Positions 49,997-60,473 of a stretch of DNA of 64,000 nucleotides are shown one piece after another. Both the position numbers and the translations under genes were made by a program. The notes under the pieces were generated by a model. That model was not told the origin of the DNA. It made no database searches and worked only from the letters and a program-made list of their open reading frames with translations. The DNA is from Semisulcospira habei (Eukaryota > Mollusca > Gastropoda > Semisulcospiridae): contig BTPG01000007.1 of assembly GCA_036245525.1 (NCBI GenBank), forward strand, positions 119,545,444 to 119,609,443. The letters are read 5' to 3'. Numbering within the stretch: the first letter of the stretch is position 1; the number at the start of each line of letters is the position of its first letter.

Positions 49997-52900
49997 GTAC
50001 TTTCGTTTCGGTCGAGGAGCGCAGTTTTTCGCAAAAGGCATCGATTTACAGTATCGATCTGTTTTGTTCCACATTGATGGTTGAACGGAAAAGTGGGATA
50101 CTAAATTTGTGTGTGCGCGTGCTATTAACGGCGCTCTCGACTAATGCCCAATTATTCTTTGTATGGATGCTTCGTTTAACCTGGGCGGAGTTGCATGAGA
50201 GAGCATAAATCCTGAGCAAGCCACCCCTTGTGTAATGGTTTTCTAAAAGTTAACACATTCGAGACTTGCCGCCTCCGGATACGTGGCGTATGCCGCGTAT
50301 TCGGAGGCTGCACGTCTCGAATGAGTTAATGAGCTCTCGTGCAACATTGTCCAGGAAAACCCTAAGTTCAGGGATGAGGGCATGTATATATATGGGATCA
50401 TGCTGTCTGACTCCGAGTCTGAACAAAGCTTCTGCCTTTCATTGTTTGTACCTTATGGGGTCACTCATAAGGCTATATTGCTATTTTTGTGTTGAATACC
50501 GTTTGAGTTTGTAAAACAAAAGGCATGGGTGACAGTTTAGGTGGACTGATAGAAATTTGTAATTCAAAATCTTGCCTATGAAAAAAAAAAAGAAGAAATT
50601 TCATGTCAGAATTGCACAAGAATACACACAAAAATCAAAGGATCTTAATCAGTTTATGGTAACTGATATATTATTATTCATCAGGGCTGGAGATGATAAA
50701 ACAACTTTACTAGGCCCAAAGACAAAAGTATGCTAGTCTCCTAGAAATATATAAGTGTTATTTTTTTTTTTAAATATGACACAGATAGGGCCATTGGGTT
50801 TGGCCTGGTGCCCACCTACAGTATACAGAAATCCTGATTAAATTTTTAATTCAATATGTTGCCATGGTAATTCTTACACTATAACTGTTACAATATTAGC
50901 AACAAAACAAAGAACAAAAATGAGACCAAAAAATAAATACATTTAAATTTTCATGTCTCAAGTATTTTTGACTAATTGATGGTGTGTTATTATTCATGGA
51001 TGAAGATAATCCTACTAGGTACAGTGGCAAAATGCTAGTTGCCTGGAACTACCATTCATTTATTTTAATTTATAACTATGTTGTTACACAGATGGGGCCG
51101 TGGGTTTGGCCTTATGCCCACCAACAGTATCCTGAACCAGCCTAACAGCATCTTCGGCCTTGCCTTCTACACATTCCAGGCAACACTAGGTAGGTAACCG
51201 TTTTTTCTTCTTTGCGATTGCCTTTATATCCACAGACCAGTGGCTGACGTGAAATTTGCTTTGTGGTAAAGTTCCTCCCTGCAGCCATGTAGCTTTTTTT
51301 TCTTGAGTGTGGAGAGTACTGAGTAGCATCCAGGTTTCTTTTCTTAACTGCAGGAACAAGGAGCAGTCATGGAGACTATGGCCAACACCCAGCGCGCAAA
51401 GGCTATCGGGCTGTTGTTGGCCGTGCGCAGCACAACGGCGGCCAACATCAGCCTGATGTCCTTTTGCACTCTGGGCAGTTTGCTCACTTTGGCCGCATTG
51501 GCATGTAGCAGGTGCCACAATCTTCAGCTTTGGGCAATGTGATTGTAATGTAAAGCTTGCTGTGTCCTTTCTAAGCCTGAAGATTGTGATCTGGTTAGTA
51601 ACTGTTTGAACACAATGAAAATGAAAAATAGATCTGAAATACACATAGTTCACATATTCACTGAAGAAAGTCAACCTAATTGATGTGCAAGAGGCACACA
51701 TTCTCATGAGCTCCTGGAGTTGCAGGGGCTTATGATAATGTATTGGCCTTGTCCAAGAGGTGTCCTGCTTGGATGTCTGTTCAAAAAAATAAGTCTATTT
51801 TCTTTGACCTAATTTTGCTTTAACGACAACTCCAATTGTTTATGCACCTCTGTACATTACATCTAGATTTGGGAAATAACAATAGTGAGGGTTATTATAT
51901 AGGCGCTTTACCCAGTTCTGAATCAGTTTAAACTTAAAGTGCTGCCAACTGAACCCAACACGCACACTCACATGACATACAAGCATTCACTGTGGAGATA
52001 AGCACAGGACATTTACATGGTGTGAAGGGTCAGCTCATATACTGAGGTTTTGCCAAATGTTTTTGCTTGTAAGTTGTATTTGAAGTTCATAAAGTGACCT
52101 GAAACCAGTACCCAAGTGGAGGGGGAGGAATAGCCGGATACCTGGAGAAAGAACCCTCGACGGCCACCCAAATTAATGGTGACATATACTAGAGGAGAAA
52201 AGACAGATGCCGGAACCTGTTATCAAAACTCACACCTTTAGCATTGGTGGCAGGTGCCTTACCACTGCGCCACAGAACAAAAATTCATGCACATTCATTG
52301 TGAGGATATTCGTTCATCCTATTAGCTGTCCTTTGTTTATCTCTGCTTGGCGCAAGCTAATTTGTTTGCAGCCTCAAAAACGAAGGACAATTGTTTGTTT
52401 GCTTTGATCCATCTGCTGTTTCTCTAGTTCTGATCTAGCTAGAGGTGAAAACTCAAATCTTTTTGAATTTTTTTTTCTTCTCAGGATCGAGACAGAAACA
52501 GCAGAAAATTTGACTCCTGTTATGTGTGCCTCATTTGAAAGTTAACACAAAAAAATAGACAAAATTGGGTACCTCAATTAGATTCTGTATTGAGGTCATA
52601 AGGGGTTTTAAATTGTTTACTGATTGGTCTAGTCTGAAGACCCCAACAGATATATTTGTAAATATAAATTAAAGGTACTTCTCTAAAATTTAAAATGCTC
52701 TCCCCACTCCCCCCCCCCCCCCCAAAAAAAAAAAAAAAAAAAGAAAGAAAAAGAACATGATATGATTTGTTACACAAGGTGTCACACACACTGCAACATG
52801 TATTTAGTATTATAATAAGATAAAAATCCTTTCTCTGGAGAAAGTACTAGCCTCACACATGATAAAAATGCAAGTTGGTCTTTCAAGTCTTACAAGAACA

Positions 52901-53589
52901 CTGAGAGGACTAAGGAGCGCAACAGTCTGATCTTGGAGCAGAGTGTAATGTTTCTGTCCTTCCATATGGTCTTCAATCTTGTCAGTGCTGTTGTCTGCGC
53001 AATCCTGGACAGTATTTCTGGTTTTGATCCCTCATCTGTCACAATGGCTCCTAAGTATTTGAATTTATTAACTGTTTCCAGTTTTTGGCTTCCATTCATG
53101 TGTAGTACAGTACAGTACTAACCTTCATAAACCAGCATTTTCATGTAACTGGTGTAATAGTATCATCAAAAAGGAAACAAAGGATGATAAACTTGATGAT
53201 GTGATATGGTGATTTACAATTGTTTACAACAAAGTCGATGTTGCAAAGCCTAAGCAAACATCCTCTGGTAAATTACTAGAGATGACAACGCTTTTTGTAC
53301 GGTTGAATTGTTTGTGCATACAGTTTGATCACAGTGTCGTATCAACATCATTTCTTATTGATTTTCTTTTACAGCTTTTAACTCTAAATACCCTGGATCT
53401 GTTGTCCAGCTGGTGGCAGCGGTGTTATCCAATCTCGGCTCTCTCTACCTAGGCTACATTCTGTACTTTGTGCTGCAAGACATGTGTGTCGTGTGCATCT
53501 CTATATATGTCGTGAATTTTTTGCTGATGCTGGTTTGTGTAGCCAAAGTGAGGAAGTCTCATGCAGACATGCTGCGGAAGCTGAGATAG
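49764..53589 (+). CDS. VKORC1: Vitamin K epoxide reductase complex subunit 1
   Basis: An ER-membrane enzyme that reduces vitamin K epoxide and quinone for gamma-carboxylation of glutamate (family knowledge). Exons 49764-49996, 51092-51189 and 53375-53589 join in phase to 181 residues (human 163; extra N-terminal Ser/Thr/Arg stretch). Residues: first membrane segment about 30-50; loop cysteines C63 and C71 (human C43/C51) in [37 protein letters not shown]; and the active-site CVVC at C148/C151 (human CIVC) in [19 protein letters not shown]. The start ATGG has an A at -3. No lesions. The paralogue VKORC1L1 cannot be excluded by eye. Confidence 0.94.
50250..50329. mobile_element. 80-bp TTAA palindrome, family W
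   Basis: TTAACACATTCGAGACTTGC ... GCACGTCTCGAATGAGTTAA with inner CCGCCTCCGGATACG / CGCGTATTCGGAGG. In VKORC1 intron 1. Confidence 0.82.
51092..51189 (+). CDS. VKORC1: VKORC1 exon 2
   Basis: Acceptor TTACACAG. Encodes [20 protein letters not shown] and [12 protein letters not shown]; donor G|GTAGGT. Too short for ORF calling, found by homology and phase. Confidence 0.94.
51360..51610. repeat. Palindromic region with CACAATCTTCAG arms
   Basis: CACAATCTTCAGCTTTGGGC and GCCTGAAGATTGTG pair. The left part (GCCAACATCAGCCTGATG) is itself partly palindromic and recalls 17936-17995 and 61640-61735. VKORC1 intron 2. Confidence 0.5.
51680..51755. repeat. Short palindrome, CATAGATCC type
   Basis: GCAAGAGGCACACATTCTCATG and GCTTATGATAATGT-type arms around GGAGTTGCAGG. 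Decayed. Confidence 0.5.
51885..52285 (-). mobile_element. tRNA-derived SINE, copy 6
   Basis: The tail at the left (ATTATATAGGCGCTTTACCC) and the head at the right (GCGCCACAGA) place it on -. More diverged than other copies. VKORC1 intron 2. Confidence 0.82.
52890..53110 (-). pseudogene. LINE RT fragment in VKORC1 intron 2
   Basis: On -: [40 protein letters not shown] and [16 protein letters not shown], the post-FADD YLG block of RTE-like LINEs. About 70 codons; no ends found. Confidence 0.78.
53375..53589 (+). CDS. VKORC1: VKORC1 exon 3 with active site
   Basis: Acceptor TTTTACAG. Encodes [20 protein letters not shown] and the last two membrane segments with CVVC between them, ending [14 protein letters not shown] and TAG, a basic tail as in an ER-retained protein. 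Confidence 0.95.
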
Positions 53590-53614
53590 TGTATTGACCC
53601 AGTGCATTAATGCC

Positions 53615-53835
53615 TTAACACATTCTACCCCAGGAGACCGAAATCTCCAAACTTTGAAGTTGCCCTCTGAAGAACTGTATTACAATTCTAGAGCCAGATC
53701 AAGCATGATAGTTCAAGGGTGGTGCGTTGATTAGCTTGGCGCCTCTATGGGTGCCAGGCTATTCTGGCATCACACTTGCACTACCATGGTCGATCCATAT
53801 CTTGCTGTGGTGTGTGTCGGGGCTGAATGAGTTAA
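53615..53835. mobile_element. TTAA palindromic MITE, family A, in VKORC1 3' UTR
   Basis: TTAACACATTCTACCCC to GGGGCTGAATGAGTTAA, starting 25 bp after the VKORC1 stop. The hairpin would be transcribed in the 3' UTR. Arms are more diverged here. Confidence 0.85.
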
Positions 53836-53867
53836 CTGCCTCTAGTGCCAGGGTAGAGAACACCACC

Positions 53868-53935
53868 TTACGGCAAGAGACATAGATCACCATGAGACTC
53901 CCAATCTGCAGTGTCTCATGGTGAACTGTGCCTGT
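53868..53935. repeat. Short palindrome, CATAGATCACC type
   Basis: GCAAGAGACATAGATCACCA and TGTCTCATGGTGAACTGTGC arms around CAATCTGCAG. Confidence 0.55.
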
Positions 53936-54405
53936 TTCTGGACCCTGAAATATTAATTTATGTCTGCATTTTACAGACTTATTAGTTAATCTCACAAGTC
54001 TATTATCTGTAAGTATGCAGCACCTATAGATTCCAAAAGTTGGCATGTATTGTGGAAGGTGACACGCATTTGATCGAGTATTTTCTAGTGTCTATTTTAG
54101 GACACAGTACTGTATCAAGAGTGTATAGGTAGGTCTGTTGATAAAAGGAATGCACGAGCCTGATGCACAGTGGTCATTTCATGATAAATGTTAGTCTTTT
54201 GATGTCTTGGCATTCTGACATTATGTAATGTTCAAGGCATGCAATTTTGAAACAATACTTTTATTGTACAAGTGCAGTGTTTGTTCTGCAATGCTGATTT
54301 TTGCACTCTGTGTTTGTTTGTGCATGCACACGTGTGTTGCAAAATGGCTGCACACAGAAGAGTATGATTTTCTCGTTTCTTTAGAGGACCTGCATAGTCA
54401 TGACC

Positions 54406-54411
54406 AATAAA
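54406..54411 (+). promoter_or_regulatory. Candidate VKORC1 poly(A) signal
   Basis: AATAAA about 0.8 kb past the stop and the first canonical hexamer after the UTR MITE. Position only. Confidence 0.3.
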
Positions 54412-54524
54412 CAAATATGCTTCTCATCAGATAGAAGAATGATTACAGTATGTGCATATTTAACACATCATTTATTGTTGAACATGCTTTTTGCCTCTTT
54501 GATCTTTTTCAGAAAACTCAAGTT

Positions 54525-54930
54525 GCAGCAAATAATAATAATAATACCGGTTATTATATAGGCGCTTTACCCACTTCTGCGAATCGGCTCAAAGCACCGC
54601 AAACTGAACCCAACACGCATGCTCACGTGACACACACGCATTCACTCTGAAGACAAACACAGGACATTCACGTGGTGCGATAGATCAACTCAGCTACTGA
54701 GGTTTCAGAAATTTTGATCGCTTGTATTTGAAATTTTATACAGTGGCCTGAAACCGGTACCACAGTGGAGGGGGGGGGAAGAGCCGGAGTACCCGGAGAA
54801 AGAACCCCCAACGGTCTGCCCAAATTAACAGTGACACTAGAGGACAAAAGTCTGATGCGGGAACCCGGTATCGAACATCACACCTTTAGCATTGGTGGCA
54901 GGTGCCTTAACCACTGTGCCACGGACCGCG
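54525..54930 (-). mobile_element. tRNA-derived SINE, copy 7
   Basis: Head on - GCGGTCCGTGGCACAGTGG and tail at the left (AATAATAATACCGGTTATTA). Full-length. Confidence 0.88.
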
Positions 54931-55267
54931 TTAGTCACCGTTTTGGCATGCTATTAGATTACATCATTTGGGGTAAATGACATGGCATTGGGAATTTCCA
55001 CGTAACCTTCCCATGATTCCAGACTGATTTACTGATTTTATTTCTTTGAAGTTTGTGTACATATACTTGTTTTTTTACTTCATTTTATGAAAACTTCAAA
55101 CAGGGTGGCTGAACATTACATGTCAACTGAAGTTACTGTATTTGCTGCGATCTTACAGATGACAGACTTATGTTAATCTGCAAAGTACAGTTGTAGGCAG
55201 TAAAAGGGTTGATGTTTGGATCTGAATTGTATCTAATTGAGGTATCATGAACTACTGGTACTCAGGA

Positions 55268-55347
55268 TTAACTCATTCCAGACGTACCGCCTCCGGATAC
55301 GCGGCATAAGCCGCGTATCCGGAGGCAGCACGTCTTGAATGTGTCAA
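55268..55347. mobile_element. 80-bp TTAA palindrome, family W
   Basis: TTAACTCATTCCAGACGTAC ... CACGTCTTGAATGTGTCAA with CCGCCTCCGGATACGCGG / CCGCGTATCCGGAGG. The right TTAA is mutated to TCAA. Confidence 0.82.
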
Positions 55348-56013
55348 GTTGCATGTCACAAAGTCTTAGAAACAGACATGTTAGTGAATTGAAAAGAAAC
55401 ACGCTACACAAAATGTTATCTTTAATCTTAATCCTCATGTTCATTCAGCCACTGGTACTGTTTTCAGTACAGTGGCTGCTTCCACAAGGAGGTTAAGCTG
55501 AGCTTCCAAAATTTCAATTTTTTTAACATTTTTTTTTAATGTAGCTCTGTAATTTCTGTTTTTAGCTTGCTGCAGGTGTCAGGCAAAGTGTGGGAATAAT
55601 GGATGAGAACAGACTGCATGATCATGTCTGCTTCACAAACAGTTTATAATCTGCTCCACAAATACAAAATGCCGGTATTCATGACTTTTCCAGACACAAA
55701 CTCCTCATATTATTTTATGTTTGTAAAAATATGTGTATGTATACCAGTAATCTTATCAGTCCAGAGTAAAAGTAATGGTGAACATTGCCTGTGTACTGTA
55801 ACCAAGATGGACGTCAGTCTGTATACTGACAAGAAAAGGATATGTGACATTTTTGCAATCATCAGAAACACTTTATTGTTTCTGATGATTCCAAAAATGT
55901 TGCATTTCTTTTGTTCGTCAATATTTTTCATTATACCCGTCGCCTTTCACTTCAGTATTGGGCCGTTAACTTTCAGGGCCACATGGCTTGCATTTTAAAA
56001 TCTGGAGTAACAG

Positions 56014-56214
56014 TTAACCTATAAAGCCCTGACATGTGGCAGGATGCGGATCGACCATGACAGTTCAAGCATGGTGTCAGAATAGCTTGGAGCCTGTAGG
56101 TGCCAAGCTATTCTGACACCACCCTTGAGTTATCATGGCCAATCTATCTCCTGCAAATGGTACATAGTCATTAGGTGACACCTCCAAAATTTAAGAAATG
56201 TGGCTTTGAGATAA
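56014..56214. mobile_element. TTAA palindromic MITE, family C, abutting the next
   Basis: TTAACCTATAAAGCCCTGAC to TGGCTTTGAGATAA. Hairpin GACCATGACAGTTCAAGCAT / ACCCTTGAGTTATCATGGCC. Its right terminal (A)TAA is also the left terminus of the next MITE. Confidence 0.8.
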
Positions 56215-56433
56215 CCCATATCATACAGAGGCTTAGAGCTTCAAATTTGTACACTGCCATACACGCTACATTATAGTACTTACAGATAAGAATATAGACC
56301 AATGGCTTTAGTTCAAGGGTGGTGCCAGAATAGCTTGACACCTAGAGGTGCCAAGCTATTCTGGCACTACCCTTGAACTATTTTAGTCAAACTTATTTCA
56401 CACACTGGTGTATTCCAAATGATAAAGGGTTAA
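56211..56433. mobile_element. TTAA palindromic MITE, family B
   Basis: ATAACCCATATCATACAGAG to CCAAATGATAAAGGGTTAA, hairpin AGAATAGCTTGACACC / GGTGCCAAGCTATTCT. Confidence 0.88.
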
Positions 56434-56727
56434 ATGAGAGTACTAGTTATACAATAGAACCTGTTTTGAGCAAAATGACTTTTTGGGGGCAAGGAAAAAA
56501 GTGGCCTTGTCTTCAGTACTCTCTCAAAAGAAGTCTTTCAAAGGAAAAAAAGTGTCGCCTGTCATTAAAGATCATCATTTAGGTTGCTCCAGACACCTAA
56601 ATGGTGGTCTTTTATGACAGGCGATCTCTCATGTGGGTGCTCACTCAAAACAGGTTACCGGTATGTTGCATTGGTAGAGAAGGGCTTCAGATTGAGGAAA
56701 TCATTTACATTCAGTAAACCCTTTGTT

Positions 56728-56800
56728 TCTGCAAGAGGCATAGATATTCATGAGCCCCATGCAGGTGCAGGGCCTCATATGAATCTATACCTGTTGGTGA
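56728..56800. repeat. Short palindrome, CATAGATATTCATGAG type
   Basis: GCAAGAGGCATAGATATTCA / CTCATATGAATCTATACCTG around GCAGGTGCAG. Confidence 0.6.
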
Positions 56801-57079
56801 CAAGAGGTACCATTTTCATCATCTTATTGAGAAAGTCATACAGGTGTATGATTGTATGGTGCTGTAGTGATTGTGAACGGTCTGTGTTGGGGATAAATTG
56901 AATCTTTTTTTTGATAAGTTCTAAAGGCTTGTCACAACATTCCTGACCTGCGGCAAAAGACATCAAGTCCATTATGTGAAAAGCACTTCTTTTTTTTTTA
57001 AAATCGCATCATAACAATGAAAATCTTGCTTATAACCAAAAAAGTGTATGTATACCAGTGAGTTTGTTATGGATACCAG

Positions 57080-57175
57080 GGAGAGGACCCTTTGGCTGTC
57101 AGCAACAGTTTTTGTTGCGACGATTCCTGAAGGAATCCTCATGACAAAAACCACACCCGACAGCCAAAGGAAATG
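57080..57175. mobile_element. Palindrome, family X
   Basis: CCTTTGGCTGTCAGCAACAG ... GATTCCTGAAGGAATC ... CACCCGACAGCCAAAGG. No TTAA seen at the ends. Confidence 0.7.
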
Positions 57176-57329
57176 GATTTGCTGTTTTTTGCCTTCACAG
57201 GGTAGACATGTGTTGGTCTAATACAGTAATAGCTCAACCAGCTCAGATATGTTGTACTGTACTTGTTTTGCACATTGTGTATCTTCATTTAGTCTGTGAC
57301 AGCATCAAGACCATAGCTTTAGGCTACTC

Positions 57330-57462
57330 TGCTTATCTGACATGGCTTTAGTTGAAAGGTAGTGTCAGAATAGCTTGGTGCCAAGCTATTCTGGCACTAC
57401 CCTTGAACTATTTTAGTCAAACTTATTTCACACACTGGTGTATTCCGAATGATAAGGGTTAA
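57330..57462. mobile_element. Family B MITE, left end lost
   Basis: Hairpin GTCAGAATAGCTTGGTGCCA / AGCTATTCTGGCACTACCCT, then the normal right end CCGAATGATAAGGGTTAA. The loop is deleted, leaving a tight hairpin. Confidence 0.8.
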
Positions 57463-57600
57463 GGGTGGTTGAGGAATAGCCTGTTGCCTAGAGGCGCCAA
57501 GCTATTCCTGCAGCGCTCTTTCACCATCATGGTCGTTCTGTCTCCTAAACTGTAATGACATCTTCAGAGGACAACTCCCAACTTTAGGAATTTTATTCTT
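57463..57600. repeat. Decayed palindromic MITE directly adjoining
   Basis: GGTGGTTGAGGAATAGCCTG ... GGCGCCAAGCTATTCCTGCA ... CATCATGGTCGTTCTGTCTC. Related to families A and D but diverged, starting right at the TTAA of the preceding element. Confidence 0.6.
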
Positions 57601-58124
57601 CTGGTACGATGTGCAAACGCACAAACATAACATTATAGAGTCTTGAAACAGTATTGAAAAGAAAGCATTAAGGAGGTTTCTGGCAATTTGTGTTCTGTCT
57701 AGTCTTCAATTTGTTTCGAACAGAGGTGAAACATCCTCCCAAAATGAATGGTTTTCATTATTGGTCACAGTAATATAAATGTCAGCTTGTGTTTGTTTCC
57801 TTTATATGGCATTGTATTTAATACATACATTTATTATATTACTTTCTCCACCAAATGGGTTGTGTATGATAATAGCTGTTGTGATGGCAGAATGTGTTCA
57901 TCTTTTGTGCTGCAGGCTGTTTATAATTTATGAATAAAGAGGAATGTAAAATTGTGATAACAGGGTGATAGTCTGTGTTATGAACGTGAAATGAATGTTT
58001 GTGTGTGAGCCAAGGGTGTTAGCCGAGAAAAAAACTTTTAATGGCCAAGTTTAGCACATTAAGCACATAACTACTTTTATCAAAGCTGCACTTGGTTCAG
58101 ATAGTGATCTGTTTAGCCCCGGCC

Positions 58125-58537
58125 ACGTTACAATAATAATAATAATAATACCGTTATTATATAGGCGCTTTTTTCTCAATTTTGGGGTGAATTGACTCAA
58201 AGAACTGAAACCCAACACGCACACTCACGTAACAGACACGGATTTACCCCATTTAAGACAAACACAGTACAAGACAGACGAAGGGCCAGTTCAGCTACTG
58301 AAGTTACAGAGATTTTTTTGATCGCTTGTATTTGAAATTTGTAAAGTGGCCTGAAACCGGTACCAAAGTGTGGGGGGTGGAAGAACCGGAGTATCCGGAG
58401 AAAGAACCCCCGACGGTCCGCCCGAATTAATGGTGACACTTGCCAGAGGAGAAAAGTCCGACGCCGGAACCCGGTATCAAACCTCGCACCTTTGGCATTG
58501 GTGGCAGGCGCCTTAACCACTGCGCCACGGACCGCCC
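58125..58537 (-). mobile_element. tRNA-derived SINE, copy 8
   Basis: Full length on -: head GGGGCGGTCCGTGGCGCAGT at the right, B box GCGAGGTTTGATACCGG, tail TTATTATTATTATTG at the left. The head and body are close by eye to copy 1. Confidence 0.9.
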
Positions 58538-58549
58538 CATACAAAATAT

Positions 58550-58648
58550 GGAACGACCATGTTAGCTGAAGGGTGATGCCAGAATAACTTTGCTCCTCGG
58601 GAGCCAAGTTATTCTGGAATCACCCTTCAACTATCGTGGCCGATCGGT
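58550..58648. mobile_element. Palindrome with variant stem
   Basis: CGACCATGTTAGCTGAAGGG / CCCTTCAACTATCGTGGCCG, inner AGAATAACTTTGCTCC / GGAGCCAAGTTATTCT. It lies next to the SINE head. Confidence 0.78.
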
Positions 58649-59369
58649 CTACTGGAGTAAAATGTAGTCTTCACAGGACAACATTGGATTTTGACCTTAT
58701 GGTTCAGTGTGTTGTACCAGTAATTCTCATACACGCAACATGTGGACTTGCATTCTATCTAAGCAGATACATATACAGAAGAACCTATTTTAAAATTCTT
58801 CGACGTACGGAGTCGAAAAAAATTGCCTCTATGAAACGCACGGCAAAATCTGGGGAGCAGGCATGAGCTAAAACACACAAAATTCCATTTCCCCAATACT
58901 GCTTTCTGGACCCTTCCAGCTATAATGTACTTCTTTTACTAAAGCTGAACTGGTTCCATTCACTCTCCTCCGAAAATACATGAACAGCACAGAGCTACAT
59001 AGGGGACATTTAGCATACTAAATACAAGAAACATTTAGTTTTGCATTCCCCAAGTATCACTCATCGCCAGGGGCCGTGTCTCTCTAACCAATTACCCCCA
59101 GGAAATCTCGCCTGACAAGGTTGATAAACATCTCCCCACTTGACACTGGTTTCGTGGGAAAAATACAAGAAATAGTACGAGAAAGGGGCTGTGTGGTACT
59201 GGACGATTTTATTCGCCTGCGTGTGCTTATTAGAGGGCTATAAAATTTGACTGCGTGCACTTGAAGGTTGTGCGCCGTGCGCGGAAGAGTCAAGCAACCA
59301 TCTTTACTGCGAGAAAAAATGGTCTTAAAACAGCTTAATCCAGGCAGTAAGGAGTTAATATCTCATTTA

Positions 59370-59572
59370 TTAACCCCACGGCCGCATTTCCAAAATTTTG
59401 AAGGCTTTGTCTAACAACCATGTACCAGTTGTAGGAGATGGATTGATCACGATAATTCAAGGGTAGTGCCAGATGAGCTTGGCGCCTGAAGGCGAAGCTC
59501 ATCTGGCACTACCCTTGAATTATCATGATCAATCCACCTCCTGCTGCAGGGTCCCGGGGCTGAACGGGTTAA
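59370..59572. mobile_element. TTAA palindromic MITE, family C
   Basis: TTAACCCCACGGCCGCATTT to GGGGCTGAACGGGTTAA. Stem variant AGATGAGCTTGGCGCC / GGCGAAGCTCATCT, present in both arms. Confidence 0.88.
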
Positions 59573-59854
59573 TGTTCTCAGTTTGTAATATTGCTGGACA
59601 AAATGGCCAAGTTAAATTATGAAGCTTAAAGTTGTAAAATGAACTACTTCTCAGCTCCTCTTGCCTTCTGTATGCAGGAGAGTTTCTTCTCTTACTCTCA
59701 AAAGGCAGTGGGAACCTCTAGTATGTGTGCCTACTCACATCAATTGTGAAAAGAAGGGTAGAAAGGTCTTAGCTGCGGCAAGACAACATTGAGAACACAT
59801 TTGTAGCTGCACATTTTAGCAATGCAATCATAGCCTGCCATGGAGCAGATCGCT

Positions 59855-60078
59855 TTAACCCTTATCATAATGAGACTAAAAGCTTCAAATTTGTACACTG
59901 CCTTATGCAAGCTACATTATAGTACTTACAGATAAGGATATAGACCAATGGCTTTAGTTCAAGGGTGGTGCCAGAATAGCTTGGCGCCTAGATGCGCCCA
60001 GCTATTCTGGCACCACCATTGAACTATTTTAGTCAAACTTATTTCACACACTGGTGTATTCCGAATGATAAGGGTTAA
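59855..60078. mobile_element. TTAA palindromic MITE, family B
   Basis: TTAACCCTTATCATAATGAG to CCGAATGATAAGGGTTAA; hairpin AGAATAGCTTGGCGCC / GCGCCCAGCTATTCT. Confidence 0.9.
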
Positions 60079-60279
60079 GAGACAGGTACTCTCTCAAGAG
60101 AAATACTGAAGTGAAAGGTAAAAAGAGTCCAATCTTATTAAAGACCATCATTTACATGGCTACAGACACCTAAATGGTTTTTAATGACAGGTGATCTCTC
60201 AAATGGATGGTCACTCGCAACGTTCTACTGCTGTGTAAACACCAAATAACTGACAAGTGAACAGCGGATTCTATGAACA

Positions 60280-60285
60280 TTTATT
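60280..60285 (-). promoter_or_regulatory. Candidate GTF2H3 poly(A) signal
   Basis: AATAAA on -, 125 bp past the GTF2H3 stop; a plausible 3' UTR length. Confidence 0.55.
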
Positions 60286-60409
60286 GTCAGCACCTCATTA
60301 AAAAGACAAACAATGCAAGTTCATCCAACATGTAGCATGCACGTCCAGTACAAGCAATACCTCTCACTCAAGTCATTCACACACACACACACACACACTG
60401 CTGTTTTCA

Positions 60410-60473
60410 TCAGCTTGTCTTTTTAGATTTCTTCTTGGCGATTTTTTGTGGCCCAAATATTTTGAATGTGGTC
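60410..60473 (-). CDS. GTF2H3: GTF2H3 last exon
   Basis: After TTACAG: (Q)[20 protein letters not shown] and TGA, the basic C-terminal tail. Confidence 0.9.

Noticed and set aside
58636..58866. 76-codon + ORF with a hydrophobic stretch
   Set aside because: Its start lies in a palindromic MITE, and no domain, splice signals or homologue could be recognised.
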